This document shows, piece after piece, positions 16,456 to 26,259 of a stretch of 64,000 bases of DNA (position 1 is the first letter of the stretch; each line of letters begins with the position of its first letter). This stretch comes from Polyangiaceae bacterium (GTDB lineage: Bacteria > Myxococcota_A > Polyangia > Polyangiales > Polyangiaceae), in NCBI GenBank assembly GCA_947475525.1, contig CANJMI010000008.1, positions 1 through 64,000 on the forward strand, written 5' to 3'. The position numbers and the translations under genes are program-made. A model generated the notes under the pieces. The model was not told the DNA's origin, made no database searches, and worked only from the letters and a program-made list of their open reading frames with translations.

Positions 16456-18468
16456 GTGGCCATCGATCGCGAAAAAACGCTCCAAGCTGCGCAGGCGCTT
16501 GTCGAAAAAAAGAAATACGACAAGGCGATCGTCGAGTACCGCAAGCTCGTCGCGCATGATCCGACGGACGTTCGCACGCTGCTCAAGATCGGTGATCTGC
16601 ACCTCAAGCTCGACCAGCACGAAGGGGCGATCACCACTTACGAGCAGGTCGGGGACCACTACTTCCGAGAAGGCTTCTCGGTCAAAGCGATCGCCGTCTA
16701 CAAGCAGATCCGCGGCATCATCACGCGACACTGCCCACAGCTTGAGACCAAGTACGGCCACATTCTGCCGCGACTTGCCGACATCTACACGCAGCTCGGC
16801 CTCACGAGTGACGCCCTCGCCGCCTACGACGAGGTGGCGACGCGCCATCGGCAAGAGGGTCGCGAGCGGGACGCCCTCGACGTTTTCAAGAAGGTGGTCG
16901 AGCTCGATCCTGAAAACCCGATCGCAAAGCTTCGTGTCGCCGACTCGCGCGTGCGCTTGGGCGATCTCGACAAGGCCGTCGAAGCCTTCGGTGAAGCGGC
17001 GGAGATCATGCTTCGACTCGGCCGCAACGACGACGCGCTGAAGGTGCTCGAACGGCTGCTCGAACACCGTCCCGATCCCCACTTCGCCCGCCTCTGCGGC
17101 ATCACTTACCTCGACCGCGGCGCGCCCACCGACGGGATGACCGCACTGTCACGGCTGCAGATCGCGTTCAAAGCCGATCCGCGCGACCTCGAGACGCTCG
17201 CCGTGCTCGCACGCGCCTTCGATGCGATAAACCAGCCGAAGAAGGCGACCGAGGTCTTGAAGGAATGCGCGCGCATCGCCCGTGACGCCGGCAACGATGA
17301 CGAGTTCGTACGGCTGACCGACATCTTGAACGAGCGCGCGCCGAATGATCCGCACGTGCGGCAGTTCGTTCAACAGGTGCTGACGCAAGCGCCCCCCGAA
17401 GGCGCGAATTCAGGCGCAGTCGAAGAGTATCTCGATGCCGAATCGCTGGACGTGCTCGCCGAGTCGTTCGAGCTGAACGACGTCGAGATCGAGACGATGG
17501 CGACCGAGCGCGTGAACGATAGTCGTCCGCTGCCGCTCGACTTTCCGCTGCACTCCTACGACGCGGAGGCGGGTGGCATCGATGCGGCGCTGCTCGCAGG
17601 TGGGCAGCCTTCGTTCGATGCCGCTCACCACTACGGTGACCACCTCGTCGCGGTGTCGCATTCCGGAGCCGGACCGAGCCATAACCCAACCCCGTACGAG
17701 AGCCTGTCCGGTGGCATCGTCGAACGTGCGCTCGAGGAGTGCGAGCTCCTCAACGACCTTGGTCGCTTCGCCGAGGCGCGAGCGATCCTGCGACGGCACC
17801 TCGACAACCTGCCGAACCACCCGCTGCTCATCGATGCGCTCCGAGCGATCGACGCGATGGCTGGACCCGAGACGGCCATGCCGCTACCGGACGATTTCAT
17901 CGAGGAGCCGCCCCACAGCTGGGCGAACCTCGACCCAGGCACCTACGCGAAATACCGGACCGGCAGCTTTCCGCGGGCCGGCGCGACAAGTTCGACTTCG
18001 AGCCGTGAGTCTGACTCGTGGGCAGGGCGTGAATCGCAGGTCCCCGGCTATGGGGCCCCACCTGCCCGACATTCAATGCCGCCGCATCCCGGTGCGAACG
18101 ACGCACAGACGAATTACGACATCGGTGTCGCTTACCTCGGGATGGGCCAGCACAACGAAGCCGTCGCCGCGCTCACCTTCGCCGCGCGTGATCCCAATTT
18201 CGAGTGCGTGTGTCGTTCGATGATCGGCACGATCTACCTTCAGCTTGGCGACCTCGACTCGGGGATAGCCACGCTCCACCTCGCACTCGCCGCACCCGTG
18301 CGCACCCGCGAGCAAGACCTCACCGTCGGCTACGAGCTCGGCCATGCCTACGAGATGAAGGGCATGCCCGAGCAAGCCAATCATTTCTTCCTGTGGCTCA
18401 CGCAGATCGATCCGTACTACGTGGATCCCCGAGGCTCGGTTCGCGAGCGGCTTCAGCGTTTTCGTTAG
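16456..18468 (+). CDS. TPR-repeat protein, 670 aa
   Basis: It starts at GTG 16456 with VAIDREKTLQAAQ. The first 330 residues are a run of tetratricopeptide repeats (YDKAIVEYRKLVAHDPTD, EGAITTYEQVGDHYF, DALDVFKKVVELDPEN). An acidic disordered middle follows, and a second TPR block lies at about residues 540-670 (TNYDIGVAYLGMGQHNEAVA). No signal peptide is present, so it is likely a cytoplasmic scaffold. The stop falls inside a 3 x 15 bp repeat, and the last 71 bases overlap the end of the ABC permease gene on the other strand. The partners of this TPR protein are unknown. Confidence 0.8.
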   Translation: MAIDREKTLQAAQALVEKKKYDKAIVEYRKLVAHDPTDVRTLLKIGDLHLKLDQHEGAITTYEQVGDHYFREGFSVKAIAVYKQIRGIITRHCPQLETKYGHILPRLADIYTQLGLTSDALAAYDEVATRHRQEGRERDALDVFKKVVELDPENPIAKLRVADSRVRLGDLDKAVEAFGEAAEIMLRLGRNDDALKVLERLLEHRPDPHFARLCGITYLDRGAPTDGMTALSRLQIAFKADPRDLETLAVLARAFDAINQPKKATEVLKECARIARDAGNDDEFVRLTDILNERAPNDPHVRQFVQQVLTQAPPEGANSGAVEEYLDAESLDVLAESFELNDVEIETMATERVNDSRPLPLDFPLHSYDAEAGGIDAALLAGGQPSFDAAHHYGDHLVAVSHSGAGPSHNPTPYESLSGGIVERALEECELLNDLGRFAEARAILRRHLDNLPNHPLLIDALRAIDAMAGPETAMPLPDDFIEEPPHSWANLDPGTYAKYRTGSFPRAGATSSTSSRESDSWAGRESQVPGYGAPPARHSMPPHPGANDAQTNYDIGVAYLGMGQHNEAVAALTFAARDPNFECVCRSMIGTIYLQLGDLDSGIATLHLALAAPVRTREQDLTVGYELGHAYEMKGMPEQANHFFLWLTQIDPYYVDPRGSVRERLQRFR

Positions 18469-20185
18469 CGGCGGCTTCGTTAGCGGCGGCTGCGTTCGCG
18501 GCGGCTTCGTCTTCCTTGGCGAGGCGCGCATCCGCGTCGGCTAACAACGCCCGATGCTCGGTGACGATGGCGTCGCAGCGTCGACGTCCGACTCGCGCGA
18601 GGGCAAGTCCAAGGACGTAATAGGTGACGGCCGAAATCGACGAAGCCGCGAACGATCGTTGCGCCGCCGAGGTTCCTCGGGTGACCGCTTCGAAGGTGTG
18701 CGTCAACACGTGCAAGGGAGACAGAGCCGCCACGATCAGCGCATCGCTACCGCTGCTCGTGAGCAATCCGGTAATGGCCGCGATGACCCACGGGCCCGCG
18801 AGCGTCGCGAACAGAATCGCGAGGAGGATCGGCCGCACGCCGGCTCCCCCGCTCGCGCGCGCCCGCAGCCACGCGGAGAGTCCGAAGACGAACTCGGTGA
18901 ACCCGAGCACGTAAAACCCCCAGAGGCCGATGCATGCCGCCTCCACGACGAAAGGGAACCCCGCCGGCGCCGACACGGACGAACGCACGCGGGCCACAAG
19001 GAGCGCGGCCGAAAGCGAAACGAATACCGCACCGCGCGTCGTCCACCGAAGGAGGCTCAACGTGCTCGGAACGCCGGGACCAAACCAGCGGCGCAAGCGA
19101 CTCCTGCCCTCGAGTACGCGCTCCATTCGACGCGACGCTCCGATGGGCTCGGTCGCGAACAGGTAGGCGGCGAAAATCGCGTAAGCGAGCACACCAACAC
19201 CGGCCGGGGCGAAGGCATGAGCGGTGCTTTCATGCGGAGCGAGGTAGGCGAGCGGAACGAGTCCGAGAAGCGCACATATTGCCGAGGAAACGGCGTGCCA
19301 CCGCTTGAGGCCGAAGGAGCGATCTTCGGTGACGCTGGTGAGGTTTGCGAGGCTCGTTTCGTAGAGAAACCAAGCGGGCAATGCGAGAACGACCAACGGG
19401 ACGACGACCAAATAGAGGAGGTACTCGAGGTTGAACGGAGCGACGGCGTACGCCCTCGGGAGCCAGATCGGACCGCGCGAGAGCGTGTCACCCCAGGTGC
19501 CTCGTGCAAACTCGGCCCCCCCGACGCCGAAGATGGAAAAACAAAAGCCGCTCAGGGGCACCGCGGTGAGCAGAGCGATGACAAGTGCACCCCGCGTGCT
19601 TTGCATTTTTGCGCTGACGGCGAGTCCGAAACCGACCGCCACGAGCGCGAGCGCGAACAGCAACACGAACGCGAAGAGCACCTCGGTCGGCGTGACCCCA
19701 CCGAAGAGGAACGGCAGCGCACCGACCGGCGCGAGCATCACGATGTACATCGCGATCAACGTGTAGGCGGCGAGGAATTTCCCGCGGGTCACGACCTCGG
19801 GGCGCATTCCGGTGAGCAGCACGGCCTCCCAGGTGTGCCCTTCGCGCTCCGACGCGATCGTGTTCGCGCCGAGCGCCGGACCAATCAGCGCGACGACGAA
19901 ATAGGCGAGTGAGAAGAAGGTTTGAAAGAGGGCTTGTCCCGCGTCCGCGGGGCTGCTGCGCTTCTCGCCCATGATTCCGCCGATGGCCCCGAGCAGCACG
20001 GTCATCAGGACAGTCAGAACGGCGAGCGCAATGGGCGTCACTTGCACGCGAGCCGCCTGGCGCATCTCGCGCATCCACAGCGGATTGGGTTCGTCACGCC
20101 ACCCCGCAACGCGGTGCCGCACGCGATCGCGGAGCCGCCCGGACGTCGGCCCATCACGAACTTCGATGCCGGTCTGCGCACTCAT
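18398..20185 (-). CDS. ABC-2 type transporter permease
   Basis: The 595-residue protein has about twelve hydrophobic segments. It has the Gly-rich ANTIASEREGHTWEAVLLTG block typical of ABC-2 permeases of gliding/export transporters. Its start codon overlaps the stop of the ATPase gene by four bases (20182-20185), so the two form one transporter. The C-terminal 45 residues are Ala/Asn/Glu repeats and are encoded opposite the end of the TPR gene. The substrate is not evident. Confidence 0.8.
   Translation of the reverse strand: MSAQTGIEVRDGPTSGRLRDRVRHRVAGWRDEPNPLWMREMRQAARVQVTPIALAVLTVLMTVLLGAIGGIMGEKRSSPADAGQALFQTFFSLAYFVVALIGPALGANTIASEREGHTWEAVLLTGMRPEVVTRGKFLAAYTLIAMYIVMLAPVGALPFLFGGVTPTEVLFAFVLLFALALVAVGFGLAVSAKMQSTRGALVIALLTAVPLSGFCFSIFGVGGAEFARGTWGDTLSRGPIWLPRAYAVAPFNLEYLLYLVVVPLVVLALPAWFLYETSLANLTSVTEDRSFGLKRWHAVSSAICALLGLVPLAYLAPHESTAHAFAPAGVGVLAYAIFAAYLFATEPIGASRRMERVLEGRSRLRRWFGPGVPSTLSLLRWTTRGAVFVSLSAALLVARVRSSVSAPAGFPFVVEAACIGLWGFYVLGFTEFVFGLSAWLRARASGGAGVRPILLAILFATLAGPWVIAAITGLLTSSGSDALIVAALSPLHVLTHTFEAVTRGTSAAQRSFAASSISAVTYYVLGLALARVGRRRCDAIVTEHRALLADADARLAKEDEAAANAAAANEAAANENAEAAREPSLGDPRSTDRSA
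18463..18507. repeat. three tandem 15-bp units at a convergent gene junction
   Basis: Units CGTTAGCGGCGGCTT, CGTTAGCGGCGGCTG and CGTTCGCGGCGGCTT lie at 18463, 18478 and 18493. On the minus strand they encode an alanine-rich AAAN-E repeat at the C-terminus of the permease. On the plus strand the first unit carries the stop codon of the TPR gene. Confidence 0.85.
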
Positions 20186-21276
20186 GCGCCACCTCCACGC
20201 CCGGGCATTCCGGTGGCTTCGAGGAAGACTCGCTCGAGCTCGCGCATTTCCTCCTCCACTCCGATGACGCCGAATCCGCGATGGACGAGCTGCGCGACGA
20301 TCTCGGCGACCTTCGCCTCGCCGCCGCCGTAACCGACGTGCAACGAACGGCCCACGACGTTGACGTCGAAGATCCCGGGGCCACCGTGCAGCGTGTACGC
20401 CGCGGCGGTGAGATCGCCGATCACCCGCAGCTTGACGAGCCGCCGCTCGGCAGCCGAGGGACCCATCGCATAGCTCAAGCTCGGTCCAAGTGCGGCCCCG
20501 CCGAGCGCGTTGGCGTTATACGCGGACGGCTCATTGCCAAGCGCGAGCGCCGCCTTTCGCTGAGCGAGCCTGTCGGCAATCTCGTGGATCGGACCAGAGA
20601 CGACCATCTGCCCGTGCTCGATGATGCCAATCGAAGTGCAGACGTCGCTAAGCTCGCTTAGGATGTGCGACGACAAAAGTATCGTCTTGCCGAGCGATTG
20701 GAGATCGAGGAGAAGCTCGCGGATCTCGATACGCGCGCGGGGATCGAGATCGCTCGCGGGCTCGTCGAGAATGAGGACTTTCGGATCGTGCAAGAGAATG
20801 CGCGCGAGCTGCAGTCGCTGTTTTTGGCCCTTCGACATCGTGGCGACGAGCTGATTTTCGAGGTGACCTATGTCGGTCAACTCGAGCACGGCATCGACGA
20901 CTCCGAGCGACGGGATCGCGTGCGCGTCCGCGAAAAACTCGAGGTATTCGCGCACGGTGATTCGGTCGTAAACCCCGGCGTGATCGGGCATGTAGCCGAT
21001 GCGACGCCGCACGGTCTCAGGCTCCATCGTCACGTCGAGTCCGTCGATCTCGACGCGGCCGCTCATCGGATCCACGAGGGTCGCCATGATGCGGATCGTC
21101 GTCGTCTTGCCCGCGCCATTCGGACCGATGAAGCCGAAGATCTCGCCCGGGTAGACGTCGAATGACACGTCGCGAAGCACGTCGCGCGAGCCGTAGCGCT
21201 GCCACAGATGGCGGGCGCGAATCGCGGGGGGCAAGTCACGCCGAATAGGCGCCACGATGCGCGAAGGTCCAGTCAC
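20182..21276 (-). CDS. ABC transporter ATP-binding protein
   Basis: The 364-residue protein has Walker A GPNGAGKTTT at residues 52-61, Walker B VLILDEPASDLDP and the H-loop SSHILSEL. The signature is MSKGQKQRLQLAR, a variant of LSGGQ. A Q-loop glutamine is not obvious (GYMPDHAGVYDR). The C-terminal 120 residues match the extra domain of ABC-2 ATPases that pair with polytopic permeases. It is joined to both neighbours by ATGA overlaps. Specificity cannot be read from sequence. Confidence 0.88.
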   Translation of the reverse strand: MTGPSRIVAPIRRDLPPAIRARHLWQRYGSRDVLRDVSFDVYPGEIFGFIGPNGAGKTTTIRIMATLVDPMSGRVEIDGLDVTMEPETVRRRIGYMPDHAGVYDRITVREYLEFFADAHAIPSLGVVDAVLELTDIGHLENQLVATMSKGQKQRLQLARILLHDPKVLILDEPASDLDPRARIEIRELLLDLQSLGKTILLSSHILSELSDVCTSIGIIEHGQMVVSGPIHEIADRLAQRKAALALGNEPSAYNANALGGAALGPSLSYAMGPSAAERRLVKLRVIGDLTAAAYTLHGGPGIFDVNVVGRSLHVGYGGGEAKVAEIVAQLVHRGFGVIGVEEEMRELERVFLEATGMPGRGGGA

Positions 21277-23384
21277 GGTGCACCTCCGTATCCCACGACG
21301 CGGACAAGCAGACGGTCGTGTTCGAGGCGCATCCCCGAGTCCACGGTCGTGCCTTCACCGCCCTCGAGTTGGGCGAGCAGCGTCGGCACGTCGGCCGGAA
21401 ACCAATCGAGCGGTTGCTGGACGCTCTCGTGGACGGCGTTCCATGCGGCACCAAGGCCCGCGACGCGTTCATCGAAGGTCGCGACAAGGGAAGGCACCGT
21501 GAACTCATCGACGAGACGGGAGCCCGTGTGCTCGTGCGCGGACACCGCCCAATGTTCGAACTCCGCGGCGCGCGCGCGTCCGCCGCTCTCGAGGCGCGCG
21601 AGGTAACCGGTTCCCTTGCCGGGTTCGTTCAACACGAGGCCGCGAAGGGCTCTGCCCGTGCGATTGACGACCGCGGTGGCTCCCGACGCCTCTCGCACCA
21701 AGGCGATGCCATGACCAAGCGAGGCTTGCCCTTCTTCGCGAACGACGTGCAGTTGCCACGGACGAAGTTGAAGATTCGTCAGGCGGAGCGCATCGCGATC
21801 GAGCACGAGCGAGTCCGCGCTCTGGTCAGAGGCGTCGTCCAGGTGCGTTGCGAGCACCGCGGTCGACTCGGACGCGTGAACCGTGAGCGAGCGCGATGAA
21901 GGCACATAGAACGCGCGGAAGCGTCGTGCCGCACCCTGGGGCGAGCCGCCGCCTGCATCGACGAAGGTGAGGTGCAGCGCGCGACCGTGAACGCCTTTGG
22001 AGGCCACGGCGATCCCGACTATCGCGATGAACGTCGCGGCCGACGCAACGACGAGCGTAGGCAATGATTTCATTGGTGTTCCGCGACGACGCCAGACGAC
22101 GAAATTCACCGGACCGGCGAGGACCGCGTAGAGGCAGAGAAGCAAAACCGCGAGGCCAATCACCCATCGCGCGCCTTCGTTCGGGTCGAGGTAGCGGCGC
22201 ACCTCCGCGGAGGGCGGCGAATCTTGGCCGAGTCGAAAAAGGATGCTCGCCTGACGCTCGTTGGCGCGCCGTACAACCTCGACCAAACGGACGAGCGTCC
22301 AAGCCGAGTCCACGGCAGGACGTACGGTCGGGTCGAGCGGGAGCAAGTGAACCTCCCCGAGGCCATAGCTCGCAGTCGAACCGACGGACGACGGTCGAAG
22401 GTTGCCGCCTTCGTAGCCCGACGCGAGCGCGCGCAGTGCCTCGGGCAACACCTCGTCGGTGGGGGGCAGCCTGAGGTTCGAGGTCTTAGGCGGCGGCGGG
22501 ACGGTCACAACGGCGAGCGTCTCTGGGGCCACGGGCGTCGCCTTCGATTCACCACCGACGAGAGCGGTGACGATCGGGTGGCGAAGATCTTCGGGCCGCG
22601 CGACGATAAGCGCGAGGGTTCCACCGGCAAGCATCCATCCCGTCAACGCAGTGAGTTCTTGCGCGTGCATCCTCACGAGCGCGTCGGAGCGAATCAGCAC
22701 GGCGTCGACTTGCGAATAGGTCGCGGCGCGCAGTGGCAAGATAGGTTCGGCTGTCGCCGCCTCGCGGGGAGACGCCACAACCATCAGCGAGCGCGCGTTC
22801 GCGCCGCCCCTGCCCGGCGAAGCCGGAGCCCAACCACTCGACTTGCCGAAGAGCGAACTTGGCGCGCGCGGGTCGAAGTCGATTTGGGCACCGACACCAT
22901 TGAGCTGCGTCGCCAACGCCGACGGGCCGCCCACGTCGAGCAGGGTCGCCAGGCCCGTGCTCACCCCATGAAACGACGGCGGAGATTCGTAGAGGACCGT
23001 GCCGTCGGTCGCGAGAACCTGCACGCGCAATTGAGAACCCACCATCACGTGCACCGGAAGCCGAAGCTCGACCACTGCACCCGGCGCAACCTCGAACGCC
23101 GTGCGCGAAGCATCCATGTGCTCACCGACGCGGCCTATCCCCGCGTCGACGGTGACCGTGCCGCGTCGCACCTCAGCCGCGCGATTCCGAAGGACCACGA
23201 GGATTTCAGTCCACATGCCCCCAACGCAACCTTGCTCACCGAAGAGTGGCGCCGCAGTAATTTGCAGCTCCGCGGTTGACTCAGCGCTCGGCGGCGCGGA
23301 CGGGTCTGGCGGTGCCGGTTGGGTTGCCCACGCCGGCGAGACCGCAAGCAGCAACGCGAACACGAGGCCGCGAACGACGTTCAC
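21273..23384 (-). CDS. membrane protein of the MoxR operon, unknown function
   Basis: The 703-residue protein has a signal peptide (MNVVRGLVFALLLAVSPAWA), a long periplasmic beta-rich region, and two transmembrane helices at about 407-431 (LAVLLLCLYAVLAGPVNFVVW) and 441-465, followed by a second outside domain. The pattern VLIRSDALVRM..LTGWMLAGGTLALIVARPEDL resembles the glutamine-amidotransferase-like folds of membrane proteins in MoxR operons. Start and stop overlap both neighbours by four bases, so it is tightly coupled to MoxR and the ABC transporter. Function is inferred only from context. Confidence 0.7.
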   Translation of the reverse strand: MNVVRGLVFALLLAVSPAWATQPAPPDPSAPPSAESTAELQITAAPLFGEQGCVGGMWTEILVVLRNRAAEVRRGTVTVDAGIGRVGEHMDASRTAFEVAPGAVVELRLPVHVMVGSQLRVQVLATDGTVLYESPPSFHGVSTGLATLLDVGGPSALATQLNGVGAQIDFDPRAPSSLFGKSSGWAPASPGRGGANARSLMVVASPREAATAEPILPLRAATYSQVDAVLIRSDALVRMHAQELTALTGWMLAGGTLALIVARPEDLRHPIVTALVGGESKATPVAPETLAVVTVPPPPKTSNLRLPPTDEVLPEALRALASGYEGGNLRPSSVGSTASYGLGEVHLLPLDPTVRPAVDSAWTLVRLVEVVRRANERQASILFRLGQDSPPSAEVRRYLDPNEGARWVIGLAVLLLCLYAVLAGPVNFVVWRRRGTPMKSLPTLVVASAATFIAIVGIAVASKGVHGRALHLTFVDAGGGSPQGAARRFRAFYVPSSRSLTVHASESTAVLATHLDDASDQSADSLVLDRDALRLTNLQLRPWQLHVVREEGQASLGHGIALVREASGATAVVNRTGRALRGLVLNEPGKGTGYLARLESGGRARAAEFEHWAVSAHEHTGSRLVDEFTVPSLVATFDERVAGLGAAWNAVHESVQQPLDWFPADVPTLLAQLEGGEGTTVDSGMRLEHDRLLVRVVGYGGAP

Positions 23385-24397
23385 GCGGTCGGGCGCTCCC
23401 CGGCGGTCGGACGCGTCGCGACGTGCTCGAGCAGCGCCTCGACCACTTGGTCGGTCGAGATGCCGTCGGCTTCGCCTTCAAACGAGCGAATCATGCGATG
23501 CCGCAACACTGGCTTGCTCACGCGTGCGATGTCCGCGAACGAGACGTGCGCACGGCCTGCCAAGAGCGCGACGGCTTTCGACACGAGCACGAGCGATTGC
23601 GCACCTCGCACGCCCGCCCCGTAGCGCAATGCGCGGCGCACGACCTCGGGCGCATTGGGTGAGCTCGGATCGCTCGCGCCTACGAGCCTCGCTGCGTAAC
23701 GCACGACAGGTTCCGCTATCGCGATGTCGCGACACAAGCGTCGAAGCGTCAGCACCTCCTCGCGTGACAAGACGCTGGCGGGAGCTTCGTGCTCATGGCC
23801 TGTCGTGCGGACGAGGATTTGGGTCATCTCGTCTTCGGACGGGCTCGGGACGAGCACCTTAAGTAGGAAGCGGTCGAGCTGCGCTTCCGGCAATGGATAG
23901 GTGCCCTCCATTTCGATCGGATTTTCGGTCGCGAGCACGAAAAACGGCGGGGACAACTCGTAGCGCGTGCCGGCGATCGTGCACGCGGCCTCCTGCATGG
24001 CCTCGAGCAAAGCGCTCTGCGTCTTCGGCGTGGCGCGGTTGATTTCGTCAGCGAGCAGGACCTGCGTAAACACCGGACCCTTCTGGAGCGAAAAAGAGCG
24101 GCGCCCCGTCTCGTCGGCAACGAGCACATTCGTTCCGGTCACGTCGCTCGGCATCAAATCCGGCGTGAATTGGATGCGCGAGAACTCGAGTTCGAGGCAG
24201 CGTGCAATCGTCTTGACGAGCAGCGTTTTCCCGAGGCCCGGTGCGCCTTCGAGGAGCACGTGTCCGCCGGCGAGCAGCGCCCAAAGCGTTTGCTCGACCA
24301 CCTCGGTCTGCCCGACGATGACCTGCGCTATCGCGTCGAAGAGCCGCGACGTCGTGCGCGTAGCTTCGGCTAGTCGTGCCTCGAATTCTTCGGCCAT
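23381..24397 (-). CDS. MoxR-family AAA ATPase
   Basis: MoxR proteins are AAA+ ATPases that act as chaperones for assembling or activating membrane and envelope protein complexes. The 338-residue product shows Walker A EGAPGLGKTLL, Walker B VLLADEINRATPK, sensor 1 VLATENPIEMEGTYPLPEAQ and the arginine-containing LDRF. Length is standard. MoxR genes usually sit directly before a DUF58 gene; here the next gene is a different membrane protein and no DUF58 ORF lies nearby, so the partner set is atypical. Confidence 0.92.
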   Translation of the reverse strand: MAEEFEARLAEATRTTSRLFDAIAQVIVGQTEVVEQTLWALLAGGHVLLEGAPGLGKTLLVKTIARCLELEFSRIQFTPDLMPSDVTGTNVLVADETGRRSFSLQKGPVFTQVLLADEINRATPKTQSALLEAMQEAACTIAGTRYELSPPFFVLATENPIEMEGTYPLPEAQLDRFLLKVLVPSPSEDEMTQILVRTTGHEHEAPASVLSREEVLTLRRLCRDIAIAEPVVRYAARLVGASDPSSPNAPEVVRRALRYGAGVRGAQSLVLVSKAVALLAGRAHVSFADIARVSKPVLRHRMIRSFEGEADGISTDQVVEALLEHVATRPTAGERPTA

Positions 24398-24451
24398 GGG
24401 TTCGGCGCGTATCCTAGCCGTGCCGACCCCGACCCCGCGAGCCCGATTCGG

Positions 24452-26257
24452 TCAACGAGCAGGGAAATAACGGCCGACTTGTTCGCGATACTCGCGCGGA
24501 ATGCCGCTTCGCTCGACGCCTGAGAGCTCACCTGGCGCCGCCTCACCTAGCCGACCAGTGCCACCCGTTCGCGCGGTCTCGCCCGTGCGCCCCGGCGTGC
24601 GTCCGACAACCGAACCCGCATTCGGAGCGCCAGGATTGAGCTTGGCCGCCGCACGCGCACGAAGTCCGTCGCCGTCGACCGCCTTGGTCCCGGCTCCGTG
24701 TTCGCCTCGCTCCCCACCTCGACTGACGCCCGCGCGACCGGGGTCCTTGGATCCGCCCGCGTTCCCGGGTGCGCCCGAGCCACCCTCAATCGGCACTGGC
24801 ACGAGGCCGGGCTGCTGCAAGCGACTCTCGCCTTGACCGAGTTCCCGAGCCGCATCACCGAGTGCACGGTCGCGTCGTTCAACCTCACTCTCAGTCGGCT
24901 CCTGCGCGAGCTCTTTCAACGCATCGGCGAGCCCCTTTTGACCATCGGGCGTCGCGAGGTCGCGTTGAAGGTGTTCCAAGGTTTTGCCTTCGCGGCCTTT
25001 CTCGCCGAGCTCGCGCGCGCGGGCCTTCAGTTTCTCGGCGACTCGCTTTTTCTCGGTATCGGAGAGTCCCTCGAGGGCCTTCGCGAGCTCGCGGCCAAGT
25101 TCGGCTCGGTCTTGGGGCGATCCATCTTTGCCCATCTCTTCGAGCGCCCGCTTTCCCTCGGGCGAGAGGCCTTCACCGAGCGATTTCGCGAGTTCGCGGA
25201 GCGCCTCCGCCCCTTCAGCACGAGCCTCGAGACGTTTTTTCTGCTCCTCGAGTGACTTCGCGACGTCTTTCGCTCCCTCGCGACGAGCCGCGTCGGCAGC
25301 CTCTTCAAGGGTCTTCTTGGCCCGCTCGCGATCGTCTCCTTCGAGGCGATTGGCGAGCTTTTCCATCTCATCGTCGAATTGCGTGAGATCGCGATCGCCG
25401 AGCGCCCGCCCCGCCGCATCGAGGGGAGCTTCGTTGGCAAGCTTCGCGAGCGCGGCTTCGAGACCGCGGCGCTCTTCGCCTGCACCGAGACGTTGCCGCT
25501 CGGCGGCCACGTCGTCTCGGAGTCGCGACAATTCGGCCTGCGCTTCGCGTCGCGGCATACCTTTCGCGAGTTGGGATTTCAACCGCTCGGCACGCTCTGC
25601 AATCGCGCGCAGCCGCTCGTGTTGCGCGGCATCGCCAGGAGCGAGTTTCGCCAGCGCTCGCGCTTCGTCGAGCCCTTCGAGGTTCTCGAGCGCGACGGTA
25701 TCCGTGCCCGGCGGAGGGGGCGGCTGCAGCGCGGCGGGCGGCAGCTCGAGGCGGGCGATCCACAAGGTCGCGACGCATCCGATGGGAGCGAGCAGATGCC
25801 ATACGCGAACGACGCGCGGGCCACTGCCTTTCGGAAGCTCACGAGCAAGCGCCGCCATGGCGGCTTTCACGACCATCTTGGCCGGCGGCGTCGTGCGGTC
25901 CCGAAGGCCGAGAGCGGTGACGATAGCCTCATCGGAACGCAGCTTTTCATCGAGAAATAAGGCGACATCGGCATCACTCCAACGCCGACCTCGCAGGGCG
26001 AATCGCGCGACAGCCGTCCCCACCGCGAGGCATGCGAGCGCCCCAAGACGAAGCGCGCCGTGGCGTGTCCACCAGGCCAACGCAGCGAACGGAAGTGCCA
26101 CCACCGCCCCACTCGTCAGCCCGCCAAGAAGCCCATGGAGCAAGACGCGCAGCCGCACGCGACGAGCACGCTGCGTGAACGCGGCGTCGAACGTGGCCAG
26201 CCCACGGAGAGCCACCGGCGGTTGCTCCAACGAGCGCGACGCGGGCGACGAATCCAC
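24452..26257 (-). CDS. membrane protein with a long charged coiled-coil region
   Basis: About 601 residues. The N-terminal part has two hydrophobic segments (LLHGLLGGLTSGAVVALPFAA and a second near 140). From residue 230 to 460 it is extremely rich in Glu/Lys/Ala/Arg/Leu with coiled-coil character. A Gly/Pro-rich linker and a conserved-looking C-terminus GIPREYREQVGRYFPAR follow. This layout resembles large membrane proteins found in MoxR operons (DUF4175-like). The start is uncertain: GTG at 26257 lies just after the upstream stop, and an alternative GTG at 26293 overlaps it. Confidence 0.6.
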   Translation of the reverse strand: MDSSPASRSLEQPPVALRGLATFDAAFTQRARRVRLRVLLHGLLGGLTSGAVVALPFAALAWWTRHGALRLGALACLAVGTAVARFALRGRRWSDADVALFLDEKLRSDEAIVTALGLRDRTTPPAKMVVKAAMAALARELPKGSGPRVVRVWHLLAPIGCVATLWIARLELPPAALQPPPPPGTDTVALENLEGLDEARALAKLAPGDAAQHERLRAIAERAERLKSQLAKGMPRREAQAELSRLRDDVAAERQRLGAGEERRGLEAALAKLANEAPLDAAGRALGDRDLTQFDDEMEKLANRLEGDDRERAKKTLEEAADAARREGAKDVAKSLEEQKKRLEARAEGAEALRELAKSLGEGLSPEGKRALEEMGKDGSPQDRAELGRELAKALEGLSDTEKKRVAEKLKARARELGEKGREGKTLEHLQRDLATPDGQKGLADALKELAQEPTESEVERRDRALGDAARELGQGESRLQQPGLVPVPIEGGSGAPGNAGGSKDPGRAGVSRGGERGEHGAGTKAVDGDGLRARAAAKLNPGAPNAGSVVGRTPGRTGETARTGGTGRLGEAAPGELSGVERSGIPREYREQVGRYFPAR

Positions 26258-26259
26258 GG

